Notes: generated by a model not told the origin, from the letters alone. DNA of 64,000 nucleotides from Brassica napus (GCF_020379485.1 NW_026014699.1:372001-436000), one strand, 5' to 3'. Positions 1 to 11,344 are shown, numbered from the stretch's first letter. A program made the numbers and translations.

Positions 1-81
1 ATTAAAAACCTCACCAAGGAAAACCCATTGGGACAAAACCTTGATGAGGGAAAAAGAGTAAAGACCTCATGGCAAAGGGGA

Positions 82-3000
82 TCAGCTCCTTGAGGAAAGA
101 TCTATGAGTCCCAATCTGGTATGAATGGACTCCATAGTCTTTTGTCTTGCAGCCTTGGTAAATACATCCGCAAGTTGATCCTCACTCCTTGTGTAGCATG
201 GCAAGATTACTCCCAAGACAATCATCTGCCTCACCTTGTGACAATCAACTTCAATGTGCTTGGTTCTCTCATGGAAGACTGAGTTGGTTGCAATGTGTAT
301 AGCCGCTTGATTGTCACAATGCATAGTCATTGGAGTTGCTTGCTCTATCTCCAGATGCTTCAAGATCCCTTTGATCCATACCAACTCATTGGTAAGCTTC
401 AGCATTGCTCTATACTCAGCTTCAGCACTTGAACAAGACACCACCTTCTGCTTCTTGCTCTTCCAAGTCACCAAGTTGCCTCCAATGAATGTACAGTAGC
501 CAGTGGTTGATCTTCTGTCTGCTCTATCTCCAGCCCAATCAGCATCACAATATCCCACTACTTCAGTACTCTTGTTGCATCCCATCCAAACTCCAAGGCT
601 TGATGTCCCGTTCAGATACAAGAGCAGTCTCTCCACCATGCGCCAGTGATGATCCTTTGGAACTTGCATATGCTGGCTCACTTGGTTCACAGCAAAGCAA
701 ATGTCTGGTCGTGTGATGGTGAGGTAGATGAGCTTCCCTACTAGCTTCCTGTATAGCTTTGGATCATGAAAGGCCTTGCTATCTTCAACCTCCCCCTCAC
801 GTGGAACCTTGTATCCATCTTCAAGAGGCATCTTTGCTGTCTTGTCTCCTTGTATACCTGCATCTTTCAAAAGATCAAGTGTATACTTCCTTTGGGAAAT
901 GAACAATCCTTCCTTAGATCTACACAACTCAATTCCAAGGAAGTATTTCATTTCCCCTAAGTCTTTGATTTCAAACACAGATTTCAAAAACTCCTTTGTG
1001 GCTTTTATACCAGCCTTATCACTACCTGTTATGATAATGTCATCAACATATACGAGTAGACAGATGATACCTGAAGGTGTAGTGAGGGTGAAGAGGGTGT
1101 GATCCAACTCTGACTTCTTGAACCCACGGCCATTCAGAGTAGTACTCAGCTTGTTGTACCATGCTCTAGGTGATTGCTTCAACCCATAGATTGCCTTCTT
1201 GAGTCTCAATACATTCCCTGGTTTCACAAGATGTTCAAGACCCGGTGGTGGATGCATGTACACTTCATCTTCTAGTTCTCCCTGAAGAAATGCATTCTTC
1301 ACATCCATCTGCCAAAGCTCCCACTCAAGGTTCACAGCAAGAGACAATACAATTCTTATTGTATGTAGCTTGGCAACAGGGGCAAAGGTATCAATGTAGT
1401 CTTCCCCATATGTTTGAGTGTATCCTCTAGCCACCAGTCTTGTCTTCTTTCTGTCAATGGTTCCATCAGGTAGATACTTAATGGTGAATATCCACTTGCT
1501 GGTTACTGCCTTCTTTCCTTTTGGCAACTCACTTTCAAACCAAGTGTCATTCTTTATCATGGCATTTGCCTCATCTCCAACAGATTCCTTCCAATCTTGA
1601 TGTAGCATTGCCTCTTCATATGATCTTGGTACACTACTTTCATCTAGGCTCATCATGAATGCGCAATGCTCCTTTGGATAACAGGCAAATGAACACACAG
1701 CTTGAGAAGGATGCTCCACAGCCTGGGCATTGTAGTACACTCTCGTGTTTACCCAGTTGGAAGCATCTCTCTTCAGCCGTGTGCTTCTCCTCAATGGTAC
1801 CTCAGCTGGTGCTTGCTCTGGTGCTTCTACTTCAGTTGCTTCCACTTCTCCTTGTTCTGGTAACTCATTAAGCTCTTCATTACTTGGTTCAGCTCCACCT
1901 TGATCAGGATGATCCGCAAAATCTTGATTCTCATCCGGCTCAATTCCATTCCCTCCCTCATGATCAAGGTGAGATGGTTCTTCAGCTTCTTGTCTTTCAG
2001 ATGACTGATTCTCTGTCGACTCCTGGGACATTCCAATTCCAAGACCTTCTAGTATCTGTCTCAAGCTTGTAGCTCTATCTGAAGGTTGTGAAAGATCCTC
2101 CAGCTCTTTCCAATTTTTATCTTCATAGTAGCTCTTCTCTTCAAAGAACTTGACATCTCTTGATACAAGAACTCTCCTTGACTCAGGAACAAAGCACTTG
2201 TATCCCTTCTGTGTGGTTGAGTATCCTATCATCATAGCTTTGATACTCTTTGCTTCCAGCTTGTTTCTCATCTCTCCCGGGATAAGAACATAGCTTACAC
2301 ACCCAAACACTCTTAGGTGATCTAGGACTGGCTTGCTGTTGTTGAGAACTTCATAAGGAGCTTTGTCTTCCAGGATCTTGGTTGGAATCCTATTGATTAG
2401 GTAGCAAGCCGTGATCACAGCATCACTCCAGAATCTCTTTGGCACTCTCATCTGGAACATCATTGATCTAGCCACTTCCATAAGATGTCTGTTCTTTCTC
2501 TCAGCCACTCCATTTTGTTGAGGTGTATAAGGGCAACTCGTTTGGTGAAGTATCCCATGTTGAGCTAGATGGTTCTTGAATGCATGACCAGTATACTCTC
2601 CACCATTATCAGACCTGAAAATCTTAATCTTGGCATTATACTGGTTAGAAACATATGATTGAAAGTTTCTAAATGCATCTAGAACCCTATCCTTTGTTTT
2701 AATTAGTGTTATCCAGGTGTATTTGGATTTTTCATCTATGAATATGACAAAGTATTTGTAATTGTCCCTAGATAAGCATGGAGCAGTCCATACATCAGAA
2801 TGAACAAGATCAAAGCATTTATCATAGATAGTAGTAGATCTCTTGAACACAGTCTTACAATGTTTTCCCAAAATACAAGCTTCACATTCATTATTTTTAA
2901 ACATGACACCTGGTAACATTAAGCTTAAGGCTCTAACATGTGGATGTCCTAGCCTAGAATGCCACAATGCACCTCTACTTAAAACGGAACTCAACAAGCA

Positions 3001-4590
3001 ACTAGAACTAGAAATGATAGAAAGATCTTCAAGTAAATAAAGGTCTCCTTTGGTTACTCCTTGCCCAATCAACTTACTGCTTTCAATATCCTGAAATTTC
3101 ACATCATTAGGACTGAAAATAACATTGCATTGAAGATCATTGGTACACCTCTTAACAGATAATAGATTAGAAGTAAACTCAGGCATGTACAAAGCTTTAG
3201 AATCCTTATTAAACAGTTTCAAGTCTCCTACTCCTCTAATAGGAATTCTATCACCATTTGCAATCATTACATGTCCATGAGCCGGTTCTATGTTCTTTAT
3301 AAGGCTATCATCACTTATCATATGATGTGAAGCACCTGAATCAATAATCAACGGTTTTATTCCTTGAGCAATATGATTCCTAGGTGATTCTTTTACCAGT
3401 TTCAGTTTATCAATGAGATCAAGCAATGTGGATTCATTTCTAGACATCCTATCAGCAGCAAAGGTTGTATATCTATCTGGTTCATTTCCCATTCTATCAA
3501 AGTTTCCTAGCAAGCTATCACAAGTTCTAGGCAACACATGAGCAGTATAGGAATAACCAAGGGCTTTACCAGACTCTTTAAGGGCTTTGATCAAGGCATC
3601 AATGTCTGACTTCTTGATCACCTCATGATCCATGTTCTTCACAGCTCCTTGGTGGTGAGAGGTTAAGGCTCTTCCTTCACTTTCACCCGCAAGACCAGAT
3701 GAGCCAGCTCCTGATGCGCCAGCTTCACTTGTCTCTGCAGAAAGGTGAGCTCTTCCCTCTCTCTCCTTGTTGAACTTGGCCGGCTTCAAATGGGGGTGTA
3801 GGATCCAGCACTGACTCCTCTTGTGTCCCGGCTTCTTGCAATGGTCACAGTTTCCACTGAACTTCCTTTCCTCTCCACGGTAAGCAGCCTTGTGTGCTTG
3901 GATTGCTTCAGCCTTGTTGGACAGAGCCATGTCTCCTTTCCCTCCAAACATACCAAGTGACCCCTCTTCCTTCTGAATCTGCGCACACACTTCCTCCATA
4001 GATGGAAGACTCGGCATCCTCAACATGTGCTTGATCACATCATTGAACGGAGGATCTAGTGTCAGCAGCAATCCAAACACCTGATCCTGCTCCCTCCTCT
4101 CCATGAGTATCTCTTGATCCGCGGTGCTTGGCCTCAATGATTCAAGCTCAGACCACAAGGATCTATACTTGCCCAAATGCTTGGTGAACTCTTCTCCATC
4201 TTGAACCAGTGTGTTGATAGCCTTCTTAATCTCATACACGCGGTTCAGATTGGTAACGTTCCCAAATGTCTTCTGGAGTACCTCCCACAGGTGTTTTGGA
4301 GTCTCGCAGTAGCTGTAGGCCTCCAAGAGATGCTCTTCAAGGGACCCTTGTAGCACTGAAAGCACCATCAAGTCTTCTTGAATCCACTTCTTCTCGGCAG
4401 CAGCAACTTGATCTCCCACACCTTCATCTCCTTCTCCGTCTTTAGCCACTGGCTTGGTTGCATCATCCGTGATGTGACTCCACAGCCCTAGCCTCCCAAT
4501 GGCTGTCTTCACTAGCCTTGACCACAACAGGTAGTTACTACCACCCTTCAACGCAACAGGAACCGTAATGACCTTGTAGTTTCCCTCCAT
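82..4590 (-). CDS. Copia Gag-Pol polyprotein, family alpha, 1502 aa, intact
   Basis: Complete copia polyprotein, expected to form cytoplasmic virus-like particles, copy its RNA and integrate the cDNA. Gag spans about residues 1-400 with a CCHC zinc knuckle (C248, C251, H256, C261). The aspartic protease motif DSG has D417. The GAG-pre-integrase HHCC finger follows, then the integrase triad D599, D661, E697 with 35 residues between the last two. An acidic linker at about 840-930 precedes reverse transcriptase (D1096 in WQMDVKNAF, then YVDD with D1183 and D1184). RNase H with YCDADWAGD and SSAEAEY ends the protein. Integrase before RT marks copia rather than gypsy. The start is the first ATG after the leader. 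No internal stop is seen, so the copy could be functional if its unseen 3' LTR is intact. Confidence 0.95.
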   Translation of the reverse strand: MEGNYKVITVPVALKGGSNYLLWSRLVKTAIGRLGLWSHITDDATKPVAKDGEGDEGVGDQVAAAEKKWIQEDLMVLSVLQGSLEEHLLEAYSYCETPKHLWEVLQKTFGNVTNLNRVYEIKKAINTLVQDGEEFTKHLGKYRSLWSELESLRPSTADQEILMERREQDQVFGLLLTLDPPFNDVIKHMLRMPSLPSMEEVCAQIQKEEGSLGMFGGKGDMALSNKAEAIQAHKAAYRGEERKFSGNCDHCKKPGHKRSQCWILHPHLKPAKFNKEREGRAHLSAETSEAGASGAGSSGLAGESEGRALTSHHQGAVKNMDHEVIKKSDIDALIKALKESGKALGYSYTAHVLPRTCDSLLGNFDRMGNEPDRYTTFAADRMSRNESTLLDLIDKLKLVKESPRNHIAQGIKPLIIDSGASHHMISDDSLIKNIEPAHGHVMIANGDRIPIRGVGDLKLFNKDSKALYMPEFTSNLLSVKRCTNDLQCNVIFSPNDVKFQDIESSKLIGQGVTKGDLYLLEDLSIISSSSCLLSSVLSRGALWHSRLGHPHVRALSLMLPGVMFKNNECEACILGKHCKTVFKRSTTIYDKCFDLVHSDVWTAPCLSRDNYKYFVIFIDEKSKYTWITLIKTKDRVLDAFRNFQSYVSNQYNAKIKIFRSDNGGEYTGHAFKNHLAQHGILHQTSCPYTPQQNGVAERKNRHLMEVARSMMFQMRVPKRFWSDAVITACYLINRIPTKILEDKAPYEVLNNSKPVLDHLRVFGCVSYVLIPGEMRNKLEAKSIKAMMIGYSTTQKGYKCFVPESRRVLVSRDVKFFEEKSYYEDKNWKELEDLSQPSDRATSLRQILEGLGIGMSQESTENQSSERQEAEEPSHLDHEGGNGIEPDENQDFADHPDQGGAEPSNEELNELPEQGEVEATEVEAPEQAPAEVPLRRSTRLKRDASNWVNTRVYYNAQAVEHPSQAVCSFACYPKEHCAFMMSLDESSVPRSYEEAMLHQDWKESVGDEANAMIKNDTWFESELPKGKKAVTSKWIFTIKYLPDGTIDRKKTRLVARGYTQTYGEDYIDTFAPVAKLHTIRIVLSLAVNLEWELWQMDVKNAFLQGELEDEVYMHPPPGLEHLVKPGNVLRLKKAIYGLKQSPRAWYNKLSTTLNGRGFKKSELDHTLFTLTTPSGIICLLVYVDDIIITGSDKAGIKATKEFLKSVFEIKDLGEMKYFLGIELCRSKEGLFISQRKYTLDLLKDAGIQGDKTAKMPLEDGYKVPREGEVEDSKAFHDPKLYRKLVGKLIYLTITRPDICFAVNQVSQHMQVPKDHHWRMVERLLLYLNGTSSLGVWMGCNKSTEVVGYCDADWAGDRADRRSTTGYCTFIGGNLVTWKSKKQKVVSCSSAEAEYRAMLKLTNELVWIKGILKHLEIEQATPMTMHCDNQAAIHIATNSVFHERTKHIEVDCHKVRQMIVLGVILPCYTRSEDQLADVFTKAARQKTMESIHTRLGLIDLSSRS

Positions 4591-4677
4591 CTTGCTTTGT
4601 TAGAACCGAAAAGAAAGTATGAAAGAGTATGAACTGAAGCTGAAGAACACTCTAAATCTCAATACCAAAGCCAACCT

Positions 4678-4690
4678 GGCTCTGATACCA
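4678..4690 (-). other. Primer binding site of A (initiator tRNA-Met)
   Basis: On the minus strand this reads TGGTATCAGAGCC, complementary to the 3' end of plant initiator tRNA-Met. It abuts the LTR with no gap, which fixes the LTR 3' end as ...TCATA. Confidence 0.95.
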
Positions 4691-5268
4691 TATGATTTTA
4701 GAGAGTTGAACAGGTATTGAGAGATTTAGAGAAAGATTAAAGTGAGATGAGATGATTTATGAAATGTAGAAGAGAAACATGATGAACTAGAGAGAGAATA
4801 TGATAAACTCGTGTTAATCATTAATCAAGGCAGAGTTTACAATATATAGTAAAGGAAAGACTAGGGTTTCAGCATAAGAGATAAGGCAAAGCATGTGTAG
4901 TCAAAGCTAAAGGGAGCGGATGGTTTGAACTAGCCAATGGAGTGCTTCACACACTTTCAGCATATTCCAAGATGCTGATCACTTTACAGCTATGCCAGCC
5001 TGTCTGATTCGCGTCTCCTTTCTTCCCTTAAACGGTCACAAGCCTCCTTAACACTCAAGGTAACTCTCCAAAGTAACTTGGGTAAGGATGGTAAGTTTTG
5101 GTTGATGATGGGTCGACCCGAGAAGGTACGGCCTGTACGGCCAGTACGGTCAGTACGGATTGTACGGACTGGTCGACCTCATACCTCATCCTTTCCTTAA
5201 CACATCCTTCTCATAATGCTTCCTTCTACCCCATCACTTCCCTTGCTTATACTCAACTCATTTCAACA
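4691..5268 (-). repeat. 5' LTR of A, 578 bp
   Basis: Runs 5'-TGTTGA to TCATA-3' on the minus strand. U3 carries five GTACGG motifs at about 5126-5168 between two GTCGAC sites, and a TATA-like stretch (TATATATT in element sense) at 4841-4848. About the first 170 plus-strand bases (R-U5 side) are nearly the same as the LTRs of E, but the rest (U3) is largely different. No partner LTR is in the window. Confidence 0.93.
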
Positions 5269-8200
5269 GAGGACTCAACCGAGACTCCACAAGCAAACAA
5301 GGCATCTCACGGGAAGTACGAGGACAGGAAGTTCAATGGCAACTGTGATCATTGCAAGAAGCATGGTCATAAGAAGAGCCAATGCTGGATACTACACCCA
5401 CACCTCAAGCCGGCCAAGTTCATGAAGGAGCGTGAGGGAAGGGCAAATGTGACTGAAGGATCAAGTGGAGCTGGTACCAGCAAGGCGAGTGAAGCGGATG
5501 GGCTTGGAGGCAATGATGGGAATGGGAAGTCTCTGGTGGCTTACACAGGCGCCTCAAGCTCACGCAGCAATGATGACTACATCAAGAGATCAGACCTTGA
5601 CGCTCTCTTCAAAATGCTAAAGGAAAACGGTAACACTTATGGTTATTCCTTTGGAGCTTCTATGATTGCATATAAGGATGATCACTTGATTAGAGAACTA
5701 GTAGAACGGTTAGAAGCTAGGAATGAATATAGAAATGCTCACATTGCTAGAACTGATAGGATGCATCCATTGCTTAGTAATCTATGTCATAATGCTAAAC
5801 GAGTAGATAAACCATTGATTGTTGATTCTGGTGCATCACATCATATGATAAGTGATGAGAACCTGATTAAGGATATAGAACCTACGCATGGGCATGTGAT
5901 GATAGCAAATGGGGATAAGATACCTATTAGAGGAATAGGAAAGCTTAAGTTGTTTAACAAAGAATCTAGAGCTTTTTACATGCCTGAATTCACATCAAAC
6001 CTATTATCTGTGAAGAAATGTACTAATGATTTACAATGCAATGTTATCTTTAGTCCTAATGATGTGAAGTTTCAAGATATTGAGAGCAGCAGATTGATTG
6101 GGAAAGGGGTGACTAAGGGAGATCTCTATATGCTTGAAGAACTCACTTCTGTTCCTGATTATAGTTGCTCGTTTACTTCTGCTTCTTTGTTGAATAAAAA
6201 TGCATTGTGGCATGCTAGAGTAGGACACCCTCATGTTTAAGCTTTGAACTTAATGGTACCAGGTGTTGTGTTTGAGAACAAAGATTGTGAAGCTTGTATT
6301 TTAGGCAAGCATTGTAGAACTGTGTTTCAAAAGTCTACTACCGTTTATGATAATTGCTTTGATCTAATTCATTCAGATGTGTGGACTGCTCCTTGCTTAT
6401 CTAGAGATAGTTATAAGTACTTTGTCACATTCATTGATGAAAAATCCAAATACACCTGGTTAACCTTAATTCAGACCAAAGATAGGGTACTTGATGCATT
6501 TAGGAACTTTCAAACTTATGTAACTAACCATTATCATGCTAAGATTAAAATTTTGAGATCAGATAATGGAGGAGAGTACACAAGTCATGCGTTCAAGCAA
6601 CACTTATCACAGCATGGGATCCTACATCAAACAAGCTGTCCGTATACTCCACAGCAAAATGGAGTGGCTGAGCGGAAGAATAGGCACCTCATGGAAGTGG
6701 CAAGGTCTCTTATGTTTCAGAGTAATGTTCCAAAGAGATTTTGGAGTGATGCGGTTGCCACTGCTTGTTACTTGATCAACAGAACTCCAACCAAGGTTCT
6801 GAATGAGAAGGCTCCATTTGAAGTTCTGAACAGGTACAAACCAGCACTTGATTACTTGCGAGTCTTTGGATGCCTATGCTTTGTGCTCAAACCAGGAGAA
6901 ATGATCAACAAGCTAGAAGCAAGAAGTACTAAGGCTGTGTTCATAGGATACTCAGCTACACAGAAAGGATACAAATGCTATGATCCTATAGCAAGGATAG
7001 TACTTGTATCTAGAGATGTGAAGTTCTTGGAAGATAGAGGATACTATGAAGAAAAGAACCAAGAAGACCTGAAGGACTTAACATCAGACAAAGCCACCAC
7101 CTTGCGGATCATCCTTGAAGGTCTTGGAATCAGTACATCCCAGGATCCAAGGAATCACGCAACTACACCTCCTGAAGTTAGTTCACCATCCCACCTTGAT
7201 CATGAGGGAGGAGAGGAGCATGAGGAACCTATGCAAGAGGCTAATCAGGATGAAGGAGGAGTAGAGAATGAAGGAGAAGAGAGCATAGGCTCTGATGGTC
7301 ATGGTCATGATCATGGTGTGAGGCAAACACCTTCTCAAGATGAAGTGGTAGAAGAACAACAGGAAGAAGAACCGGTTGTGCAGCCACTAAGAAGGAGCAC
7401 AAGGATAAGGAAGGATCCTTCTAGCTGGGTAAACACGAGAGTGTACTACAATGCCCAAGCTGTGGAGCATCCTTCTCAAGCCGTATGCTCCTTTGCTCAA
7501 TATCCAGAAGAGCATTGTGCCTTCATGGTTAACTTGGATGAGAACTACATCCCTAGAAGCTATGAAGAAGCAATCATGGATAAAGAATGGAAGGAATCAG
7601 TTGGAGCTATGATCAAGAATGATACATGGTATGAGAGTGAGTTACCAAAAGGGAAGAAGGCTGTGACCAGTAGATGGATATTCACAATCAAGTACAAAGC
7701 GGATGGGAAGATTGAGAGGAAGAAGTCAAGGCTAGTTGCAAGAGGCTTCACTCAAACTTATGGAGAAGATTACATAGAAACCTTTGCACCAGTAGCTAAA
7801 CTACACACAATCCGGATTGTACTAAGCTTGGCTGTGAATCTTGGATGGGGGTTATGGCAAATGGATGTGAAGAATGCGTTTCTACAAGGTGAACTTGAGG
7901 ATGAAGTGTATATGCATCCACCTCCAGGCCTTGAACACTTAGTGAAGAGAGGGAATGTGTTGAGACTGAAGAAAGCTATCTATGGGCTGAAGCAATCACC
8001 AAGAGCTTGGTACAACAAGTTGAGCACTACTCTGAATTGCCGAGGCTTCAAGAAGTCTGAACTAGATCACACCCTCTTCACACTCACGACTCCCTCAGGT
8101 ATGATTGCACTCCTTGTGTATGTTGATGATATCATTATCACAGGGAGTGATAAGGAAGGTATCATAGCAACCAAGGAGTTTCTTAAATCCATGTTTGAGA

Positions 8201-9090
8201 TTAAAGACTTGGGAGAAATGAAATACTTTCTTGGAATTGAGATATGTAGATCCAAGGAAGGTTTATTCATGTCCCAAAGGAAGTATACACTTGATTTTTT
8301 GAAAGGTGCAGGTGCTTATGGAGGCAAGACAGCAAGGATGCCTATGGAGGATGGCTACAAAGTCCCACGAGAGGGGGAGATTGAAGACAGCAAACCTTAT
8401 CAGGATCCTAAACTCTATAGAAAACTAGTTGGCAAATTGATTTATCTTACTATAACTAGACCTGACATTTGCTTTGCTGTAAATCAGGTAAGTCAACACA
8501 TGCAAGTACCTAAGGAGCATCACTGGCGCATGGTAGAGAGGATCTTGATGTATCTCAACGGCTCACCTGATCAAGGAGTATGGATGGGCTGCAATGGAAG
8601 CACTGAAGTGGTGGGATACTGTGATGCGGATTGGGCTGGTGATAGAGCAGACAGGAGATCAACCACAGGCTATTGCACATTCATTGGAGGCAACTTGGTG
8701 ACTTGGAAGAGTAAGAAGCAGAAGGTGGTGTCTTGCTCAAGTGCAGAAGCTGAGTATAGAGCTATGCTGAAGCTCACCAACGAGTTAGTATGGATCAAAG
8801 GCATCTTGAAGCATTTGGAGATTGATCAAGCCACGCCAATGACCATGCATTGTGACAACCAAGCAGCTATCCACATTGCCTCCAACTCGGTGTTCCATGA
8901 GAGAACCAAGCACATTGAAGTTGATTGCCACAAGGTGAGGCAGATGATCATCTTAGGAGTCATCTTGCCATGCTACACAAGAAGTGAAGATCAGTTAGCG
9001 GATGTGTTCACCAAGGCTGCAAGACAGAAGACAATGGAGTCCATTCACATACGGTTGGGCCTCATTGATCTTGGGAAGAGAAGGAGCTGA
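5269..9090 (+). pseudogene. Copia Gag-Pol of B, 5'-truncated by A, nonsense mutation
   Basis: Beta Gag-Pol from about codon 228, just before the CCHC knuckle, to the natural stop. A TAA at 6238-6240 replaces the AAA lysine codon of other beta copies, right after the HPHV of the HHCC finger; this is one A-to-T change. A 12-nt in-frame deletion near 7605 removes four residues (DEAG) between short GGAG repeats, just before the RT domain. Integrase, RT (YVDD) and RNase H motifs are otherwise present. Length agrees: 3822 nt against 3834 nt for the same stretch of D. An open frame reaches upstream into the LTR of A from 5098, but that is chance read-through. Confidence 0.92.
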
Positions 9091-9192
9091 TCCCCTTGGC
9101 TGTGAGGTCTTTACTCTTTTTCCCTTATCAAGGTTTTATCCCAATGGGTTTTCCTTGGTAAGGTTTTTAATGAGGAAGATCTCATAGCTATC

Positions 9193-9230
9193 CAAGCTTA
9201 GGCTTTCACAAAGCTAAGCTTGAGGGGGAG
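9193..9230 (+). other. Polypurine tract of B with adjoining hairpin
   Basis: The polypurine tract GAGGGGGAG (9222-9230) primes plus-strand DNA synthesis and abuts the 3' LTR. Just upstream an inverted repeat pairs 9193-9200 with 9215-9222, and an inner 5-bp stem pairs 9202-9206 with 9210-9214 around a 3-nt loop. All four families have a stem here with different arm sequences. Confidence 0.85.
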
Positions 9231-9826
9231 TGTTGAGTTGAGCTGAGTATAAGTGTGAAGCAAGTGAGGAGTTGAGACTAAGGAGATGAGTTGAAGCTTG
9301 GGAAGGTTTGGGTAAAGTCCGTACAAGTCCGTACAGTCCGTACATGACCGTACACATGAAGATGGGTGAAACCTTGACAAGGGTAAAGAAGTTATGTGCG
9401 GTAACTTAGGTGAAGGGAAGGAACTTACCTTGATGCATCAGACCGTTTAGGGATAAGGTAGAGCGCGCCTTGACAGGCTGGAACAGCTGGAAAGGCAAGA
9501 GCATCTCGGTCCAAGATGCTAGATACTCCGCGCATGTGGAGAAGCTAATTGGCTAGTCCAAATGAGCTTATCCTCTCCTGATTGACCTCACATGCTTTAG
9601 TCTTCTCTTGATTTCGAAAACCCTTGTATGCTCACACTATATATTGTAACTCATCAACCCTAATAAAGATTAAGCAGTTTGAGTCTCTCTAATCTCTTAG
9701 ACACTATGGTTTTCTCTTAGACTCTAAACGGCTCTATCTAGTCTCTTAATCTTTCACAAACTTCTCTTAATCACTTCTTAAACACTCTCTTTATTCTGAT
9801 TACTCTAAGGATCTCTTAATCTCATA
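9231..9826 (+). repeat. 3' LTR of B, 596 bp
   Basis: Begins TGTTGAGTTG after the polypurine tract and ends CTCATA against the satellite. U3 has four CCGTAC motifs at about 9318-9354. The U3 start differs from that of D and C, while the downstream half resembles D: a mosaic LTR. Confidence 0.93.
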
Positions 9827-10586
9827 CCTAGTGATTCTCCATTACTATATGTATCAAAATCAAGCTTCTTACATCGCGATTCATCCTGTTTTGATTAGAA
9901 TGACAAGGAAGCTGTCATATTCCCAAACAGGAAAACTGGGATCACCTGATTTGAAAGTGGGATAGCTTCTTCATCCTAACTCCTATGAGATTTATTCAAC
10001 TTCCTAGTGATTCTCCATTACTTTATGTGTCAAAATCAAGCTTCTTACATCGTGATTCATCTTGGTTTGATTAGAATGACAAGGAAGCTGTCATATTCCC
10101 AAACAGGAAAACTGGGATCACCTGATTTGAAAGTGGGATAGCTTCTTCATCCTAACTCCTATGAGATTTATTCAACTTCCTAATGGTTCTCCACTACTTT
10201 ATGTATCCAATTCAAGCTTCTTACATCATGATTCATCCTGGTTTGATTAGAATGACAAAGAAGCTGTCATATTCCCAAACAGGAAAATTGGGATCACCTG
10301 ATTTGAAAGTGGGACAGCTTCTTCATCCTAACTCCTATGAGATTTATTCAACTTCCTAATGATTCTCCATTACTTTATGTATCAAAATCAAGCTTCTTAC
10401 GTCGCGATTCATCCTGGTTTGATTAGAATGACAAGGAAGCTGTCATATTCCCAAACAGGAAAACCGGGATCACCTAATTTGAAAGTGGGATAGCTTCTTC
10501 ATCCTAACTCCTATGAGATTTATTCTACTTCCTAATGGTTCTCCACTACTTTATGTATCCAATTCAAGCTTCTTAGATCACGATTC
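9827..10586. repeat. 176-bp tandem satellite, CentBr-like centromeric repeat, 4.3 monomers
   Basis: The landmark CAAGCTTCTTA recurs at 9861, 10037, 10213, 10389 and 10565, an exact 176-bp spacing each time, with a few substitutions between copies. Each unit holds a HindIII site. From memory, unit length and sequence match CentBr, the main satellite of Brassica A- and C-genome centromeres, here in reverse relative to the usual listing. The array is cut on the left by B and on the right by C; GATTC at 10582-10586 is the left target-site copy for C. No gene lies in this stretch. Confidence 0.88.
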
Positions 10587-11131
10587 TGTTGAGTTGAGTT
10601 GATTATGTTGAAGAGGAGAAGAGATGGAGAAGCTTAGGGGGTTTGGGTGTGAATGGTACGGACGTCCGTACAAGGCCGTACATGGCCGTACCGTCCGTAC
10701 CAAAGGTCTCGACCAAAACTTACCCAACTCGACCAAGTGAAACGGTAACAAGGGAGTGTTACCTTGGGGACTTAAGGAGAAGGGATCAGACCGTTGAGTG
10801 GATAAGGGAAGAGCGTGCCAGGCTGGAACAGGCTGTAAAGAGGCAAAGCGTGTGAGCCTTACCATCCAATCATCCGGAAAGCAACCTTGACTCTACATGC
10901 TTCAATAGTGCCCATTTCGCCTCTTGTAAACCCTAATGCTTTCTATATAAATATGTAACCTCACTCATTAATAAGATCAATCAGTTCGAGTCTCTCTAAT
11001 CTCTTAGACTATGGTTTTCTCTTAGACTCTAAACGGCTCTTTCTAGTCTCTTAATCTTTCACAAACTTCTCTTAATCACTTCCTAAACACTCTCTTTATT
11101 CTAATCACTCTAAAGATCTCTTAATCTCATA
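10587..11131 (+). repeat. 5' LTR of C, 545 bp
   Basis: TGTTGAGTTG to CTCATA. It is the same LTR subtype as L but lacks a short block near its start that L has. U3 holds the 16-bp palindrome GTACGGACGTCCGTAC at 10656-10671 and further CCGTAC motifs to about 10701. Confidence 0.95.
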
Positions 11132-11144
11132 TGGTATCAGAGCC
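11132..11144 (+). other. Primer binding site of C (initiator tRNA-Met)
   Basis: TGGTATCAGAGCC directly after the LTR. A 200-nt leader (11145-11344) follows, with no other feature recognised. Confidence 0.95.
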
Positions 11145-11344
11145 AGGTTCATTTGAATCTGGGGTTTGATCTTTAGAGAGTTACAAGCTAAACGTCTTTG
11201 AAGCTACACGCGAGTAGTCTTGAAGGTGTTGAAGCTGTGGTTCGTTCTAGTTGAAGCTGTGCTACGTTCTGTGGGTTTGCGTGATTCTAGACTCAAGGTT
11301 GGTGTGTACAAGATCCAAGATACAAGTTTTCAAGTCAAGCAAAG

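Larger units (their letters stand above)
1..5268 (-). mobile_element. Copia element A (family alpha), 3' end outside window
   Basis: Minus-strand Ty1/copia element. The window begins inside its 3' untranslated region; its polypurine tract and 3' LTR lie to the left. Visible parts, from right to left, are the 5' LTR, primer binding site, leader and a complete 1502-codon Gag-Pol. It is inserted in the gag of beta copy B at about codon 228: the sequence right of the LTR (5269 onward, GAGGA first) continues a beta gag in frame. The left copy of the target-site duplication is not in the window. Positions 1-81 are the conserved copia 3' untranslated block before the polypurine tract. Confidence 0.95.
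5269..9826 (+). mobile_element. Copia element B (family beta), 5' part outside window
   Basis: Plus-strand beta element whose gag was split by A. Only the gag C-terminal part, pol, polypurine tract and 3' LTR are in the window; its 5' LTR and gag start must lie left of A. Its right LTR ends directly against the 176-bp satellite, so it was inserted in satellite DNA. The right flank begins CCTAG, the expected target-site copy. The coding region carries a nonsense mutation and a small deletion, so this is an inactive copy. Confidence 0.93.

Noticed and set aside
311..2072. Many short open frames opposite the Gag-Pol genes
   Set aside because: They mirror conserved pol codons on the other strand in every copy and show no independent motif.
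5098..5268. Open frame running from the A LTR into B gag
   Set aside because: It begins at a non-ATG codon inside the LTR and joins two unrelated elements; B coding sequence starts at the junction at 5269.
9827..10586. CRISPR-like array
   Set aside because: Contiguous 176-bp units without spacers; a tandem satellite in plant DNA.
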